Below, one piece after another: positions 33,325-42,766 of a DNA stretch of 48,164 nt; the first letter of the stretch is position 1; every line of letters begins with the position of its first letter. Below the pieces are notes generated by a model, which was not told where the DNA came from, did no database searches, and worked only from the letters and a program-made list of their open reading frames with translations. This stretch comes from Oscillospiraceae bacterium (GTDB lineage Bacteria; Bacillota; Clostridia; Oscillospirales; CAG-272): contig SVSB01000020.1 of NCBI GenBank assembly GCA_015064505.1, positions 1 to 48,164 on the forward strand. The letters are read 5' to 3'. Made by a program: the position numbers and the translations under genes.

Positions 33325-34092
33325 CTATTTTGTATTTTTGCGGTATATTGCCGCAAGACCCTCAAGGGTGAGGTGAGGGCGGTGGATGCATTTTTCATCC
33401 ATATAGGGGAGCATCAGCGGTGCAAAGCCGCCCGTAACGTAAAGGGGCGCGTTCTTTGCCCCTGCTTTTTTTGCAAAGCTTTCTGCGGCGGCATGTACTG
33501 CGGCGGCAGAGCCGCGGATAACTCCGCTGAGCATAGCGCTGACGGTGTTTTTGCCGAGCAGATCCACCTTGTTCTCCGCCCACACACCGGGCAGCAGCTC
33601 GGTGCTGTTGAGCGCATCAAGGCTCATCTGCACTCCGGGCATAATGGAACAGCCGAGAAATTCGCAGCCCTTTCCGATAAGGGAAACGGTGGTGGCGGTG
33701 CCGAAGTCGATAATAACTGCGGGACTTACACCCTCGGAAATAACGGCGGCGGCGTTTGCCGCAAGATCCGCACCAAGCTGAGAGGGATCGTCAAGCTTTA
33801 TGGGAAAACCTGTTTTTATGCCGGGGCCCACGGTAAGAGGCTCCGTTTTTGCAAAAAGCACCACGGCCTCCCGTATCCTGTCGGTAACCGAAGGGGCAAC
33901 GGAGCCGATAATCGCACCGTCTATTTCATCGGATTTACAGCCAAGCATTGAGAGCATATTGGAAAAGGTCAGGGCGTACTCGTGGCTCGTGCGGCGCTCG
34001 TCCGCTCCCACGCGGAAGCTGTGGCGCATATTATCGCCCTCAAAAACCGCGCAATGCACCTCGGTGTTGCCGATGTCCACGGCAAAAAGCAT
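33325..34092 (-). CDS. coaX: type III pantothenate kinase
   Basis: 255 aa. Phosphorylates pantothenate, the first step of coenzyme A synthesis, and belongs to the ASKHA fold. Motifs: DIGNTEVHCAVF at the N-terminus (phosphate 1), the adenosine motif region IDFGTATTVSLI (~123-134), GVQMSLDAL (~145-153) and a C-terminal VTGGFAP. The start is ATG 34092 with AAGGAGGG at 7 nt; the longer frame upstream lacks signals. The foldback element lies between it and the ECF S-component gene, so co-transcription is uncertain. Confidence 0.92.
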   Translation of the reverse strand: MLFAVDIGNTEVHCAVFEGDNMRHSFRVGADERRTSHEYALTFSNMLSMLGCKSDEIDGAIIGSVAPSVTDRIREAVVLFAKTEPLTVGPGIKTGFPIKLDDPSQLGADLAANAAAVISEGVSPAVIIDFGTATTVSLIGKGCEFLGCSIMPGVQMSLDALNSTELLPGVWAENKVDLLGKNTVSAMLSGVIRGSAAAVHAAAESFAKKAGAKNAPLYVTGGFAPLMLPYMDEKCIHRPHLTLEGLAAIYRKNTK

Positions 34093-34167
34093 AAGATCCC
34101 CTCCTTTACCTTTTAACAAATAATAGCACAGTTTCCCCGCGCAGTCAATATTTTTGGCGCATTTGTG

Positions 34168-34196
34168 TTGACAAAGAGAGAGCGGACGGCTATAAC
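34168..34196 (+). promoter_or_regulatory. strong promoter overlapping small ORF start
   Basis: TTGACA (34168-34173), 17-nt spacer, TATAAC (34191-34196). The predicted transcription start (~34203) falls just after the GTG (34199) of a small open frame. Confidence 0.68.
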
Positions 34197-34198
34197 TC

Positions 34199-34384
34199 GT
34201 GCTTATTGCGTCCCTTATCGGTGCAAACGACGTGGTCCTCATCGTGCTTTGGGTGATTGCCACCTTGGCGGACGGAGGCTACGCTCCCATGATCGTGTGC
34301 TTTTTCGTGTTCCTTGTAAACGATACCTACGGCTTTGTAAACTGGAGCCTGATGCAAAGGCGGCAAAAAGACAAAAAATGCTGA
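34199..34384 (+). CDS. possible 61-aa membrane protein or remnant
   Basis: The translation has two hydrophobic helices (SLIGANDVVLIVLWVIATLADG, ~5-26; PMIVCFFVFLVN, ~30-41) ending DTYGFVNWSLMQRRQ, a pattern I recall from short clostridial proteins. But it has no clear ribosome site, and the GTG lies before the expected transcript start. It could be leaderless, use an internal start, or be a degraded copy. Coding status is unproven. Confidence 0.4.
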   Translation: MLIASLIGANDVVLIVLWVIATLADGGYAPMIVCFFVFLVNDTYGFVNWSLMQRRQKDKKC

Positions 34385-34403
34385 AAATAAAGTCATCTTT
34401 CAG

Positions 34404-34432
34404 TTGCTTTTGTTAGCCTTGGGTAGTATAAT
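34404..34432 (+). promoter_or_regulatory. sigma-A promoter for the ABC exporter operon
   Basis: TTGCTT (34404-34409), 17-nt spacer, TATAAT (34427-34432). Confidence 0.72.
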
Positions 34433-34471
34433 AGGGCTTAATGACTTATTTCAGAGAAACGAGGTGAAAAA

Positions 34472-36250
34472 ATGATCTTCGGAAAGCACATAAACAGATA
34501 TTATCTGCGCCACGCGCCCATGCTGTTTTTGGGTATTCTGGCGCTTGTGCTTGTGGATTACCTTCAGCTGAAGGTGCCCGAGCTTTATAAGCTGGTTGTA
34601 AACGGCATCAATACGGGCATGGCGGAGGCGGACGGCGCAGTCCGTGCCTTTGATATGGATTTTCTGCTTGACGAGATCTGTCTGCCCCTTATTTTTATCA
34701 TCATCGGAATGGTCACGGGCAGATTTTTGTGGCGCATTTGCTTCTTCGGCTCCGCAATAAAGGTGGAGACCGATCTCCGCGGCAGAATGTTTGACCGCTG
34801 TAAGGACCTTTCCCAGCAGTATTATCAGGTGAACAAGGTGGGCAATCTGATGTCTTTGTTCACAAACGATCTGGAGACGGTGCAGGACTGCTTCGGCAGC
34901 GGAGTGCTTATGTTCTGCGATACGCTCTTCCTCGGGGGCATTGCCATTTTCAAGATGGCGCGCATGGATCTGCTGCTTACGGGTCTTTCTCTTATTCCCA
35001 TGGTGTTTATGTTCCTTGCGGGCACCATCGTTGGCAAATATATGATGAAAAAGTGGGAGAAAAGACAGGAGGCGTTCTCCGGTCTTTCGGATTTTTCCCA
35101 GGAGAGCTTTTCGGGCATTTCCGTTATCAAGGCTTTCGTAAAGGAATTCCTGGAGCTTTCCGCCTTCAGGCGCCTCAATAAAAATAACGAGGACAGAAAC
35201 GTTGAGTATACCAAGGCGTCCACCGTCCTCAATATCTCCGTTACTCTCTTCGTGGAGTCCGTTATCTGCATCATCCTCGGCTACGGCGGATACCTGGTTC
35301 ACGAGGGCGTTTTCACGGCGGGTGAGCTTGTGGAATTCATCGGCTATTTCACCGCCATCGTATGGCCCATAATGGCAATATCCCAGCTCATAGAAATGGG
35401 CAGCCGCGGCAAGGCCTCTCTTAAGAGAATTTCCGAGCTTCTTGATGCAAAGCCCGACGTTTGCGACCGCGCGGACGTCACCGAGCCCGATCCCATCAGG
35501 GGTGATATCTCCTTCCGCGGACTTAACTTCCGCTATCCCGACGGAGATTACGACGTGCTCACCGACGTTTCCTTCGATATTTTCGCGGGGGAGAACGTTG
35601 GCATCATCGGCAAGACGGGTGCGGGAAAGACCACCGTGGTGGATCTTATTTTGCGCACCTACAACGTGCCCGACGGCACGGTGTTCATAGACGGCAGGGA
35701 TATAAATTCCATTCCCATACATACGGTAAGAAAATACGCCGCCTACGTTCCCCAGGATAACTTCCTTTTCAGCGATACCATAAGAAACAATATCGCCTTC
35801 GCCTCCGACGAGGTAAACGACGAGCTGATAGAAAACGCCGCGAAGATGGCGGACGTGCACGGCAATATCGTTGAATTTGCAGAGGGCTACGGCACCGTTC
35901 TCGGCGAGCGCGGAGTTACCGTTTCGGGCGGTCAGAAGCAGCGCATATCCATTGCCCGCGCACTGATGAAGGATGCGTCCATCCTTATTCTTGACGATTC
36001 CGTATCCGCCGTGGACGTAAAGACGGAAAAGGCGATACTTGAGAACCTGCGAACTCTGCGCAAGGGCAAGACCACCATTCTTATTGCCCATCGCATTTCC
36101 ACCATCGAGCAGATGGATAAGATAATCTTTATAGACGACGGAAAAATTGCCGCCGTCGGTAAGCACGCAGAGCTTTACGAGAGCTGCGGGGATTACCGCA
36201 CCATGGTAGACCTGCAGAAGCTTGACGAGGAGAAGGGAGAAGACAGATGA
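34472..36250 (+). CDS. heterodimeric ABC exporter, subunit A (degenerate-site half)
   Basis: 592 aa: a six-helix transmembrane domain (~15-315) fused to an ATPase (~345-585). Walker A GKTGAGKTT (~379), signature VSGGQ (~484), and Walker B ILILDDSVSAVD (~503), where the catalytic Glu is replaced by Asp. That, with VSGGQ, marks the half that has the degenerate catalytic base in heterodimeric type-IV exporters (TM287/288-like). The start has GAGGTG. The partner overlaps it by 4 nt (ATGA), so the pair forms one operon and probably one protein. Substrate unknown; drugs, lipids or peptides are typical. Confidence 0.88.
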   Translation: MIFGKHINRYYLRHAPMLFLGILALVLVDYLQLKVPELYKLVVNGINTGMAEADGAVRAFDMDFLLDEICLPLIFIIIGMVTGRFLWRICFFGSAIKVETDLRGRMFDRCKDLSQQYYQVNKVGNLMSLFTNDLETVQDCFGSGVLMFCDTLFLGGIAIFKMARMDLLLTGLSLIPMVFMFLAGTIVGKYMMKKWEKRQEAFSGLSDFSQESFSGISVIKAFVKEFLELSAFRRLNKNNEDRNVEYTKASTVLNISVTLFVESVICIILGYGGYLVHEGVFTAGELVEFIGYFTAIVWPIMAISQLIEMGSRGKASLKRISELLDAKPDVCDRADVTEPDPIRGDISFRGLNFRYPDGDYDVLTDVSFDIFAGENVGIIGKTGAGKTTVVDLILRTYNVPDGTVFIDGRDINSIPIHTVRKYAAYVPQDNFLFSDTIRNNIAFASDEVNDELIENAAKMADVHGNIVEFAEGYGTVLGERGVTVSGGQKQRISIARALMKDASILILDDSVSAVDVKTEKAILENLRTLRKGKTTILIAHRISTIEQMDKIIFIDDGKIAAVGKHAELYESCGDYRTMVDLQKLDEEKGEDR

Positions 36251-38133
36251 ACGAATTCTTTCCCCTTATAGCCGTTGGCGGCGTAATCGGCTTGCTCTCC
36301 CTTGTTTTTCTTGTTGCGTATCTTTCAATGAAAAACAAGAAGGAAGCCATCGGCTTTGACCGCAATATGGACGACGGAGAGCTTGTTCGCCGCCTCCTTA
36401 AGTACGCAAAGCCCTATATCGGCCGCTTCGTGCTGGTTCTGTGCCTGATGATCTTCTCCATTGCCTACGATATTATCTCCCCCCTTATAATCGGTAGGAT
36501 AGAGGAGATGATAAAGGGCAATTTCGAGATGCCGCGCCTTTTTGCTATGGTTGCGGTGTACGCAAGCATACTCGTGGTATCCCTTATCTGCTCTTATTTT
36601 CAGGCTATTATACTGCAGCGCACGGGTCAGCGCATCGTTTCCAATCTTCGCGACGATCTGTTCGTGCATATAGAAAGCCTCAGCCACGCGCAGTTAAATA
36701 CCATCCCCGTGGGTAAGCTGGTTACCCGCGTCACAAACGACACCAACGCCATTTCCATGATGTTTACGAATATTATCGTAAATCTGGTAAAGAACTGCTT
36801 CGTTATTATCGGCGTGCTTACGGCAATGCTGTGCCTTAATTACGGTCTTACGCTGATGGTGCTGTGCTTCGTTCCCTTTATCGTGCTTTTTACCGTTATA
36901 TTCCGCAAGTTCTCCCGCAAGGCTTACCGCAAGGTAAAGGACGGAACCACGGATATAAATACCTTCCTTTCCGAGCATCTTTCGGGTATGAAGATAATTC
37001 AGATCTTCAACCGCGAGCAAACGAAAAAAACGGAGTTTGATGCGAAAAACGCCACACTCGGCAAGGCAAAAAAGCAGCAGATATTCGTATTCGGTATCTT
37101 CCGTCCCGTGGTATATATGCTTTATATATCCTCGGTGCTCTGCTTGCTCTATTTAAGCGGCAGAGGATATATCCGTAACGTGGAATTTTTGGGGCAGACC
37201 GTGGGAAGCGGTACTCTGGTTACCTTCTATATGTACATCTCCAAGTTCTTTAACCCCATCCAGAGCCTTGCGGAGCAGTTCAACTGGCTCCAGAGCGCCT
37301 TTGCGTCGGCAGAGAAGATATTCACTATCTTTGATATAACTCCCGACGTCGTGGACGAGGAGGACGCCATCGAGCTTGAAAAGGTAGAGGGCAGGATAGA
37401 GTTTAGGAACGTATGGTTTGCGTACGTTGGCGAGGAATGGGTATTAAAGGACGTTTCCTTTACCGTAGACGCCCGCTCAACCGTTGCCTTCGTGGGCTCC
37501 ACGGGCTCGGGCAAGACCACCATACTTTCCCTTATCGTGCGCAATTACGATATTCAGAAGGGTCAGATACTTATCGACGGTATCGACGTGCGCCACATAA
37601 AGATATCCTCCCTGCGCAGTCACTTCGGGCAGATGCTTCAGGACGTTTTCCTGTTTTCCGGTACCGTGCGCTCCAACATCCTTCTCCATAAGACGGACGT
37701 AAGCGACGAGGAGGTAATGGCGGCTTGCAGGTACGTGAACGCCGATAAGTTTATAAACAAGCTTACAAAGGGTCTTGACGAGGAGGTCAGGGAAAGAGGC
37801 AACAACTTCTCCGCAGGACAGCGCCAGCTTCTTTCCTTTGCCCGTACCATAATCCACAAGCCCGAGGTAATGATACTTGACGAGGCGACCGCCAATATTG
37901 ATACGGAAACGGAGCTGCTTATTCAGGATTCTCTTGAGAGAATGATGAACATCGGCACCATGCTGATGGTTGCTCACCGTCTTTCCACCATTCAGCACGC
38001 GGATAAGATAATAATGCTCTCCCACGGCGAGATAATCGAGGAGGGCAGCCACGCACAGCTTCTTGAAAAGCGCGGAAAATATTACGAGCTTTACACCCTG
38101 CAAAGTGATAAAGCAAGGCTTCTCGGCAAGTAA
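36247..38133 (+). CDS. heterodimeric ABC exporter, subunit B (canonical-site half)
   Basis: 628 aa, same fold as its partner. Walker A GSTGSGKTT (~417), weak signature FSAGQ (~520), and Walker B MILDEATANID (~541) with the catalytic Glu present. The combination completes the heterodimer: the canonical site pairs this subunit's Walker motifs with VSGGQ of subunit A. An N-terminal extension of ~35 residues (LIAVGGVIGLLSLVFLVAYL) may be an extra helix. The gene overlaps subunit A by 4 nt and ends at a terminator. Confidence 0.88.
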   Translation: MNEFFPLIAVGGVIGLLSLVFLVAYLSMKNKKEAIGFDRNMDDGELVRRLLKYAKPYIGRFVLVLCLMIFSIAYDIISPLIIGRIEEMIKGNFEMPRLFAMVAVYASILVVSLICSYFQAIILQRTGQRIVSNLRDDLFVHIESLSHAQLNTIPVGKLVTRVTNDTNAISMMFTNIIVNLVKNCFVIIGVLTAMLCLNYGLTLMVLCFVPFIVLFTVIFRKFSRKAYRKVKDGTTDINTFLSEHLSGMKIIQIFNREQTKKTEFDAKNATLGKAKKQQIFVFGIFRPVVYMLYISSVLCLLYLSGRGYIRNVEFLGQTVGSGTLVTFYMYISKFFNPIQSLAEQFNWLQSAFASAEKIFTIFDITPDVVDEEDAIELEKVEGRIEFRNVWFAYVGEEWVLKDVSFTVDARSTVAFVGSTGSGKTTILSLIVRNYDIQKGQILIDGIDVRHIKISSLRSHFGQMLQDVFLFSGTVRSNILLHKTDVSDEEVMAACRYVNADKFINKLTKGLDEEVRERGNNFSAGQRQLLSFARTIIHKPEVMILDEATANIDTETELLIQDSLERMMNIGTMLMVAHRLSTIQHADKIIMLSHGEIIEEGSHAQLLEKRGKYYELYTLQSDKARLLGK

Positions 38134-38145
38134 GACTTAAAAAAC

Positions 38146-38183
38146 AAAAAACCTTCGCAAAATTATCTTTGCGAAGGTTTTTT
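38146..38183 (+). terminator. terminator after ABC exporter operon
   Basis: A 16-bp perfect stem (AAAAAACCTTCGCAAA with its complement, loop ATTATC) ends in TTTTTT. Confidence 0.9.
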
Positions 38184-38205
38184 GCGTCTGAATACAGCTT
38201 TTTGG

Positions 38206-38234
38206 TTGCATTTACTATATTTATGTGATAGAAT
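38206..38234 (+). promoter_or_regulatory. sigma-A promoter for the 38259-42699 operon
   Basis: TTGCAT (38206-38211), 17-nt spacer, TAGAAT (38229-38234), extended -10 TG. Confidence 0.72.
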
Positions 38235-38258
38235 AGCAAAAAAGAGCCGAGGTTCCCA

Positions 38259-38543
38259 ATGACTTTGCTTGACAGGTTTATTTTGATATATCTCGGTGCT
38301 ATGGGCATCATTTCCGCCGTTATAACGGTTTATGATAAAATAGCGGCAAAGCTGCTGCCAAAGCACCGCATAAGGGAGCGCACGCTCCTTATCCTTGCCG
38401 CTTTTGGCGGCGCGCCCTTGATGCTGATAATTATGGCGGTCATAAGGCATAAGACCCAGCACTTCGGTATGATAGCTTTCATCTCCGTATGTACTCTTTT
38501 GTGGCTTGCGGCGTGTGTCGCGTATCTTTTGTTTTTGCGTTGA
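38259..38543 (+). CDS. DUF1294 family small membrane protein
   Basis: 94 aa, about three helices. The family motif YDKIAAKLLPKHRIRERTLLILAAFGG is visible in full, followed by RHKT. Function unknown. GAGGT precedes ATG 38259. It leads a likely operon: the next gene starts 7 nt after its stop. Confidence 0.85.
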   Translation: MTLLDRFILIYLGAMGIISAVITVYDKIAAKLLPKHRIRERTLLILAAFGGAPLMLIIMAVIRHKTQHFGMIAFISVCTLLWLAACVAYLLFLR

Positions 38544-38550
38544 GGTAGCT

Positions 38551-40692
38551 ATGAAAAAACGTATTCTTGCATTCCTGCTTTGCGCCGTAACCGTGGCGCT
38601 TTCTCTTCCTTGCGTGCCTTACGTCCGTGCCTCTGAGGAGGACGGTGGTCTTCACTCCATTTACGAGCTGAACACGGAGGAAGGGGAGCTTGACAGTCAC
38701 GCGGGGGTAACTCATCTCAGCACTCTTGAGATAGATCGCCGCAATTCCTACCGTATTGATAACGGCGTGCTGATAAAGGAGGGGGATATGTGGTATCCCC
38801 GCATCAAGCGTCTTTCAAGCGGCAAGTACATTCTGTTCTTCCAGGACGGCAGATGGGGTCCCAATATTTACTGTTCCTTTTCCGATGACGGAACCAATTG
38901 GGAGGAGCCCACGGTGCTTTTTGCCTCGCATCTCACGGCAAACGATAATTTCAGGCGGCATTACGCAACGGCAGACGCCATAGAGCTTGCAAACGGTGAT
39001 ATCGTCGTGGGCGCCATCTTTCACGCGGTCAGCAAGGACGATAACTCTCCCAAACCCAGCCGCTTCCTTATGACGGAAAAGGGCGTTGTAACCAAATACT
39101 CAACGGACGGCGGACGCACCTGGAGCGAACAGCAGATCGTTTACCACGGGCGCGTTTGGGAGCCAAGCTTTCTGCAGCTTCCCGACGGCACGGTGCAGAT
39201 GTATATCACCCACAGCGCTCCGAAGGACGCTATCTACCGCCAGAAGATGGGGAATCACGTTTCAAGCGGAGTTGCAATGATCACCTCCAAGGATAACGGC
39301 AGGACCTGGTCGCCCATGGCGCTGACCTATCCTTATATAGCAAAAAGAATAGCACAGCAAAAAATATACGTAAACGAGAACGGCGTGCAGATACTTACGG
39401 ATCAGATGCCCGTTGCCATCCTTCTTCACGATAACGAGACCATAGTAATGGCGGTGGAGAGCCTGCCCGGCGAGGGTATCCCCCACCAAACGAGCATAAT
39501 CCGCTCCCACGATTTCTTTGATCGGACTCTTGAGGAAAACGAGGACGGCCCCGAGGACAGAGATAATATGATCCATCAGGGCGCGGGACCGTACATAGCG
39601 CAATTTCCATCCGGCGAGATTGCTCTTTCCATGGCCGTATCCGCGAAGCAGAAGATCTATCTTGGAAACGAGAAGGGAACGGAGTTTTATCTTGACCGCG
39701 AGTATAATCCCCTTATATATCAATCCCGAGGTATGTGGGGAGATCTGTTCGTCACTTCAAGCCATACTTTGATGACCTCCTCCGGCGATACCATCGTGGA
39801 GCCGGGAGTAAAAAGCAATCTTCACACCACGGGCATCGGCGTTACCCGTCTTGTGCTTGATCACCGCATAGACGCAAAGACCGCAAGTATGAAGGTGGAC
39901 GGCAACACCGCCGATTGGTTCGATAATACGGACGCGCTGTTCGTTGGAAGTATTTCACAGGCGCAGACCTCCATCCGCGTTGCCCACGACGAGGATAACG
40001 TTTACTTCCTCTTTGAGCAGTTGGATTACGATATTACCTACGGCGAAAAATTCGAGTTCTCCGTAAGTGACGGAAGCTCCACCTATCGCGTTACCGCAGA
40101 TACGGACAGAGTTAAGACCGTTCAGCGCGTAAAGGGAAGCGGCTCTGCGGTGCTTGGCTTCAAGTCCGCGGTAAAGCTTTACGGTACCAAGGACGACCAA
40201 AGCGATACGGACGAGGGATACGTTATCGAGTTCTCTATTCCGAAGAAGTACTTCACCTCCACCGAGCTCCGCGTGTTTATGAAGATGTATAATACCGACG
40301 GCGGCAATACCTATGCTTGGGACGGCTTCAACGGTCTTAAGGAGGGCGACCAGAGCACCTGGCATATGGTGCGCCTTTCCGATAGAAAAGCAATGACCGA
40401 AAAACCTGCGGAGACAGAACCCGTTACCACGGCTGAGCCCGTGACGGAACCGGTTACTACCGCTCCCGTAACCACGGAGCCCCCCGTGACAACCACGGAA
40501 CCCCCCGTAACTACCACGGAGCCTCCCGTTACCACCACGGAACCCCCCGTAACAACCACGGAAGCACCCGTTACGACCACGAGACCCGCCACCTCTGCCG
40601 ATAGCGGCGACAGCTATCTGCCCATTGTTTTGCTTGTGTTTGCGGCTGTGGCGATCGTGATAATCCTGATAATAAAAAAGAAAAAACAATAA
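38551..40692 (+). CDS. secreted Asp-box (sialidase-fold) glycosidase-like protein with CBM9-like domain
   Basis: 713 aa. Signal peptide (~1-26). A beta-propeller of the BNR/Asp-box kind (~35-430): Asp boxes SFSDDGTNW (~109), STDGGRTW (~181), and SKDNGRTW (~244). A carbohydrate-binding family 9-like domain (~440-610) follows, then TTEPPVTT tandem repeats (~620-675), a hydrophobic helix and a KKKKQ tail. The fold is used by sialidases (GH33) and exo-arabinanases (GH93) among others; the specific activity is undecided. The start (GAGG, ATG 38551) is 15 codons into an open frame. Next gene begins 12 nt after it. Confidence 0.78.
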   Translation: MKKRILAFLLCAVTVALSLPCVPYVRASEEDGGLHSIYELNTEEGELDSHAGVTHLSTLEIDRRNSYRIDNGVLIKEGDMWYPRIKRLSSGKYILFFQDGRWGPNIYCSFSDDGTNWEEPTVLFASHLTANDNFRRHYATADAIELANGDIVVGAIFHAVSKDDNSPKPSRFLMTEKGVVTKYSTDGGRTWSEQQIVYHGRVWEPSFLQLPDGTVQMYITHSAPKDAIYRQKMGNHVSSGVAMITSKDNGRTWSPMALTYPYIAKRIAQQKIYVNENGVQILTDQMPVAILLHDNETIVMAVESLPGEGIPHQTSIIRSHDFFDRTLEENEDGPEDRDNMIHQGAGPYIAQFPSGEIALSMAVSAKQKIYLGNEKGTEFYLDREYNPLIYQSRGMWGDLFVTSSHTLMTSSGDTIVEPGVKSNLHTTGIGVTRLVLDHRIDAKTASMKVDGNTADWFDNTDALFVGSISQAQTSIRVAHDEDNVYFLFEQLDYDITYGEKFEFSVSDGSSTYRVTADTDRVKTVQRVKGSGSAVLGFKSAVKLYGTKDDQSDTDEGYVIEFSIPKKYFTSTELRVFMKMYNTDGGNTYAWDGFNGLKEGDQSTWHMVRLSDRKAMTEKPAETEPVTTAEPVTEPVTTAPVTTEPPVTTTEPPVTTTEPPVTTTEPPVTTTEAPVTTTRPATSADSGDSYLPIVLLVFAAVAIVIILIIKKKKQ
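40472..40575 (+). repeat. 21-bp tandem repeat encoding TTTEPPV linker
   Basis: About five tandem copies of ACCACGGAGCCYCCCGT plus ACC/ACA encode TTTEPPV. The linker ties the CBM9-like domain to the membrane anchor. Confidence 0.8.
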
Positions 40693-40704
40693 ATTGGAGA
40701 AACT

Positions 40705-42699
40705 ATGAAAAAAACGGTAATTTTCGTTTTATTGATTGTTATCCTCGGGGGCGTTTGCCCCGTATTTTCCGCTTCGGCCACGGAAAACGTGGTATACGTT
40801 TGTAACGGCGGAACGGGCGACGGTTCTTCCGATCAGTCTCCTTTCGGTTCTCTTGCCGCGGCTTATAATAAGCTGGGAGATCAGGGCGGTACCATCGTTA
40901 TCTGCGGAAGCCTTGAGCTGACCGAAATAGTACGCGAGCCTGCCCACACCGGTGAGATAACCGTTACTCAGGTGTACGGCGGAAAGGACTACCGCAACGG
41001 CACGGAAAACACCGTGTACATCAAGGCGCAGGGCAAGAGATACGTTCTTGCGGGCCCCACCACCTTTGAGAATATCAACTTCAAGGGCGATACTGCCGCA
41101 AAGAACAACTATATCCTCTGGATAGCGGAGTTCAATCCCATAGTTATGGGAGAGGGGATCACGTCCATTGATTTTGATAACAGCCTGGTTGCAAAATCTC
41201 TCTGCATCCTCGGCGGCTGTCAGGGCGGCGAGAGCAAGGCAAATACCATATCAAAGGATCTTGATTCCAAGATAACCGTAAAAAGCGGCAAGTTCATCGT
41301 CGTTGGCTTTTCCCGTCAGCATTCGGGCACCTTCACGGGCTGCTCCCATATCAATATTGAGGGCGGCGAGATAACCACCCTGTACGGCGGAAGCGTAAAC
41401 AACGGCTTCGGCGGAGATACCAATATCACCATATCGGGCGGCCGGTTTACGGGCTCCATCCTGCTTTCAAACGCAAATCCCTCCTTGCTTAAGGGTGATG
41501 CAACTCTCACCGTAACGGGCGGCGATTTCAGCAAGTGCACGGGAATCGTCGGTAATATAGACGGTTTTTCCTCTATTGATATCTCAAATCACCCCGATGC
41601 GGACACTATAAAGACGAAGATCACGGATTTTGACGAGATCATCACCGCAGACGGCGTAACCAAGCAGATCCCCATTACGGAGGCGTTCAAAAGCGCCACC
41701 TTCACGGACAGCCACGGCACCACCATACCTTACCGTTATTATCTGCCCGAAAATTACGATCCCGCAAAGACCTATCCCTTGTTCCTCTATATGCACGGCA
41801 ACGGCTCCAGAGGCTCCGATAACAAGATACATCTTACCACCAACGGCGCGGCGCTGAACACCAACGTGTACAAAAGCGGCGTGGAATGCATTATGATAGC
41901 GCCCCAGTGCCCCTCCTCTCCCAACGCATGGGTAGACAGCACCGCTTACGTGGGAAGTGCGGCGTTCTTTAACAGGGACGGTATGAGCAAGCATCTTACT
42001 GCGGCAAAGGAGCTTTTCGATAAGTTCGTCAGCGAATATTCCGTTGATACCAAGCGAATGTACGTAACGGGCTCCTCCAACGGCGGCGGCGCTACCTGGG
42101 AGCTTATCTACCGCTTCCCCCATACCTTTGCGGCGGCAATTCCTCTGGCGGGTGCAGGTCTTTCCGACGGTGCGGCCGAGATCGGTAAGTTCCTCACTAC
42201 TACCCCCATATACACATTCCACGGCGATGCCGACGGCACTCTTTCCGTAAACGGTACCCGCTCCCTCGTTCAGGCCATCAAGGATGCGGGCGGCACCAAC
42301 GTTACATACGTGGAGATCCCCGACGGAGATCACAACATCTGGTCCAAGGCGGCAAATACCGAGGGCCTTATTGATTGGATCTTCTCTCAGGTGAACGAAA
42401 ATTACAGCCCCGATGAAAGAAAATACGGCACCGAGCCCGAGGTAACGGAACCCGTGACCGAGCCCGTAACGGAAGCCCCTGCAACGGATTCACCTTCTTC
42501 CGATACTACCAAGGAACCTGATATGACCGCGCCTCTTACCTCCGCGCCCGAAACGGATGCTCCCGAAACAAGCGAACCCGACATCACCGACCTTGAGGAG
42601 AAGGATGCTCCCATTGCGGCGATCGTGTGTATCGTCGTTGGCGTGCTTGCGGTGTTTATGGTAATCTATTCCCGCATCAGAAGAAAAAAGGATAAATAA
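40705..42699 (+). CDS. surface beta-helix protein fused to a carbohydrate-esterase-like domain
   Basis: 664 aa. Signal peptide (~1-26). Residues ~30-310 form a parallel right-handed beta-helix (repeated [IV]xGGxxT strands such as INIEGGEITTLYGGS, ITISGGRFTGSI, LTVTGGDFSKC). Residues ~325-575 are an alpha/beta-hydrolase: VTGSSNGG (nucleophile Ser458), HGDADG (Asp508 region) and GDH (His543), preceded by FLYMHGNGSRG, as in acetyl-xylan/feruloyl esterases (CE1-like). A TEPV linker and a membrane helix with RRKKDK close it. Only a 12-nt gap separates it from the Asp-box gene. Probable substrate: acylated plant glycan (inference). Confidence 0.8.
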   Translation: MKKTVIFVLLIVILGGVCPVFSASATENVVYVCNGGTGDGSSDQSPFGSLAAAYNKLGDQGGTIVICGSLELTEIVREPAHTGEITVTQVYGGKDYRNGTENTVYIKAQGKRYVLAGPTTFENINFKGDTAAKNNYILWIAEFNPIVMGEGITSIDFDNSLVAKSLCILGGCQGGESKANTISKDLDSKITVKSGKFIVVGFSRQHSGTFTGCSHINIEGGEITTLYGGSVNNGFGGDTNITISGGRFTGSILLSNANPSLLKGDATLTVTGGDFSKCTGIVGNIDGFSSIDISNHPDADTIKTKITDFDEIITADGVTKQIPITEAFKSATFTDSHGTTIPYRYYLPENYDPAKTYPLFLYMHGNGSRGSDNKIHLTTNGAALNTNVYKSGVECIMIAPQCPSSPNAWVDSTAYVGSAAFFNRDGMSKHLTAAKELFDKFVSEYSVDTKRMYVTGSSNGGGATWELIYRFPHTFAAAIPLAGAGLSDGAAEIGKFLTTTPIYTFHGDADGTLSVNGTRSLVQAIKDAGGTNVTYVEIPDGDHNIWSKAANTEGLIDWIFSQVNENYSPDERKYGTEPEVTEPVTEPVTEAPATDSPSSDTTKEPDMTAPLTSAPETDAPETSEPDITDLEEKDAPIAAIVCIVVGVLAVFMVIYSRIRRKKDK

Positions 42700-42729
42700 A
42701 ATACCGCTGAGACGGACTTGAAAAAGACA

Positions 42730-42766
42730 GCGATATTCGGCTTGATGCCGGGTATCGCTTCTTTTT
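42730..42766 (+). terminator. terminator after esterase gene, overlapping repeat copy 1
   Basis: A 12-bp stem (GCGATATTCGGC with GCCGGGTATCGC, two G-T pairs) at 42730-42741/42747-42758, then TTCTTTTT. Its 3' half is the first part of the 158-bp duplicated segment. Confidence 0.75.
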
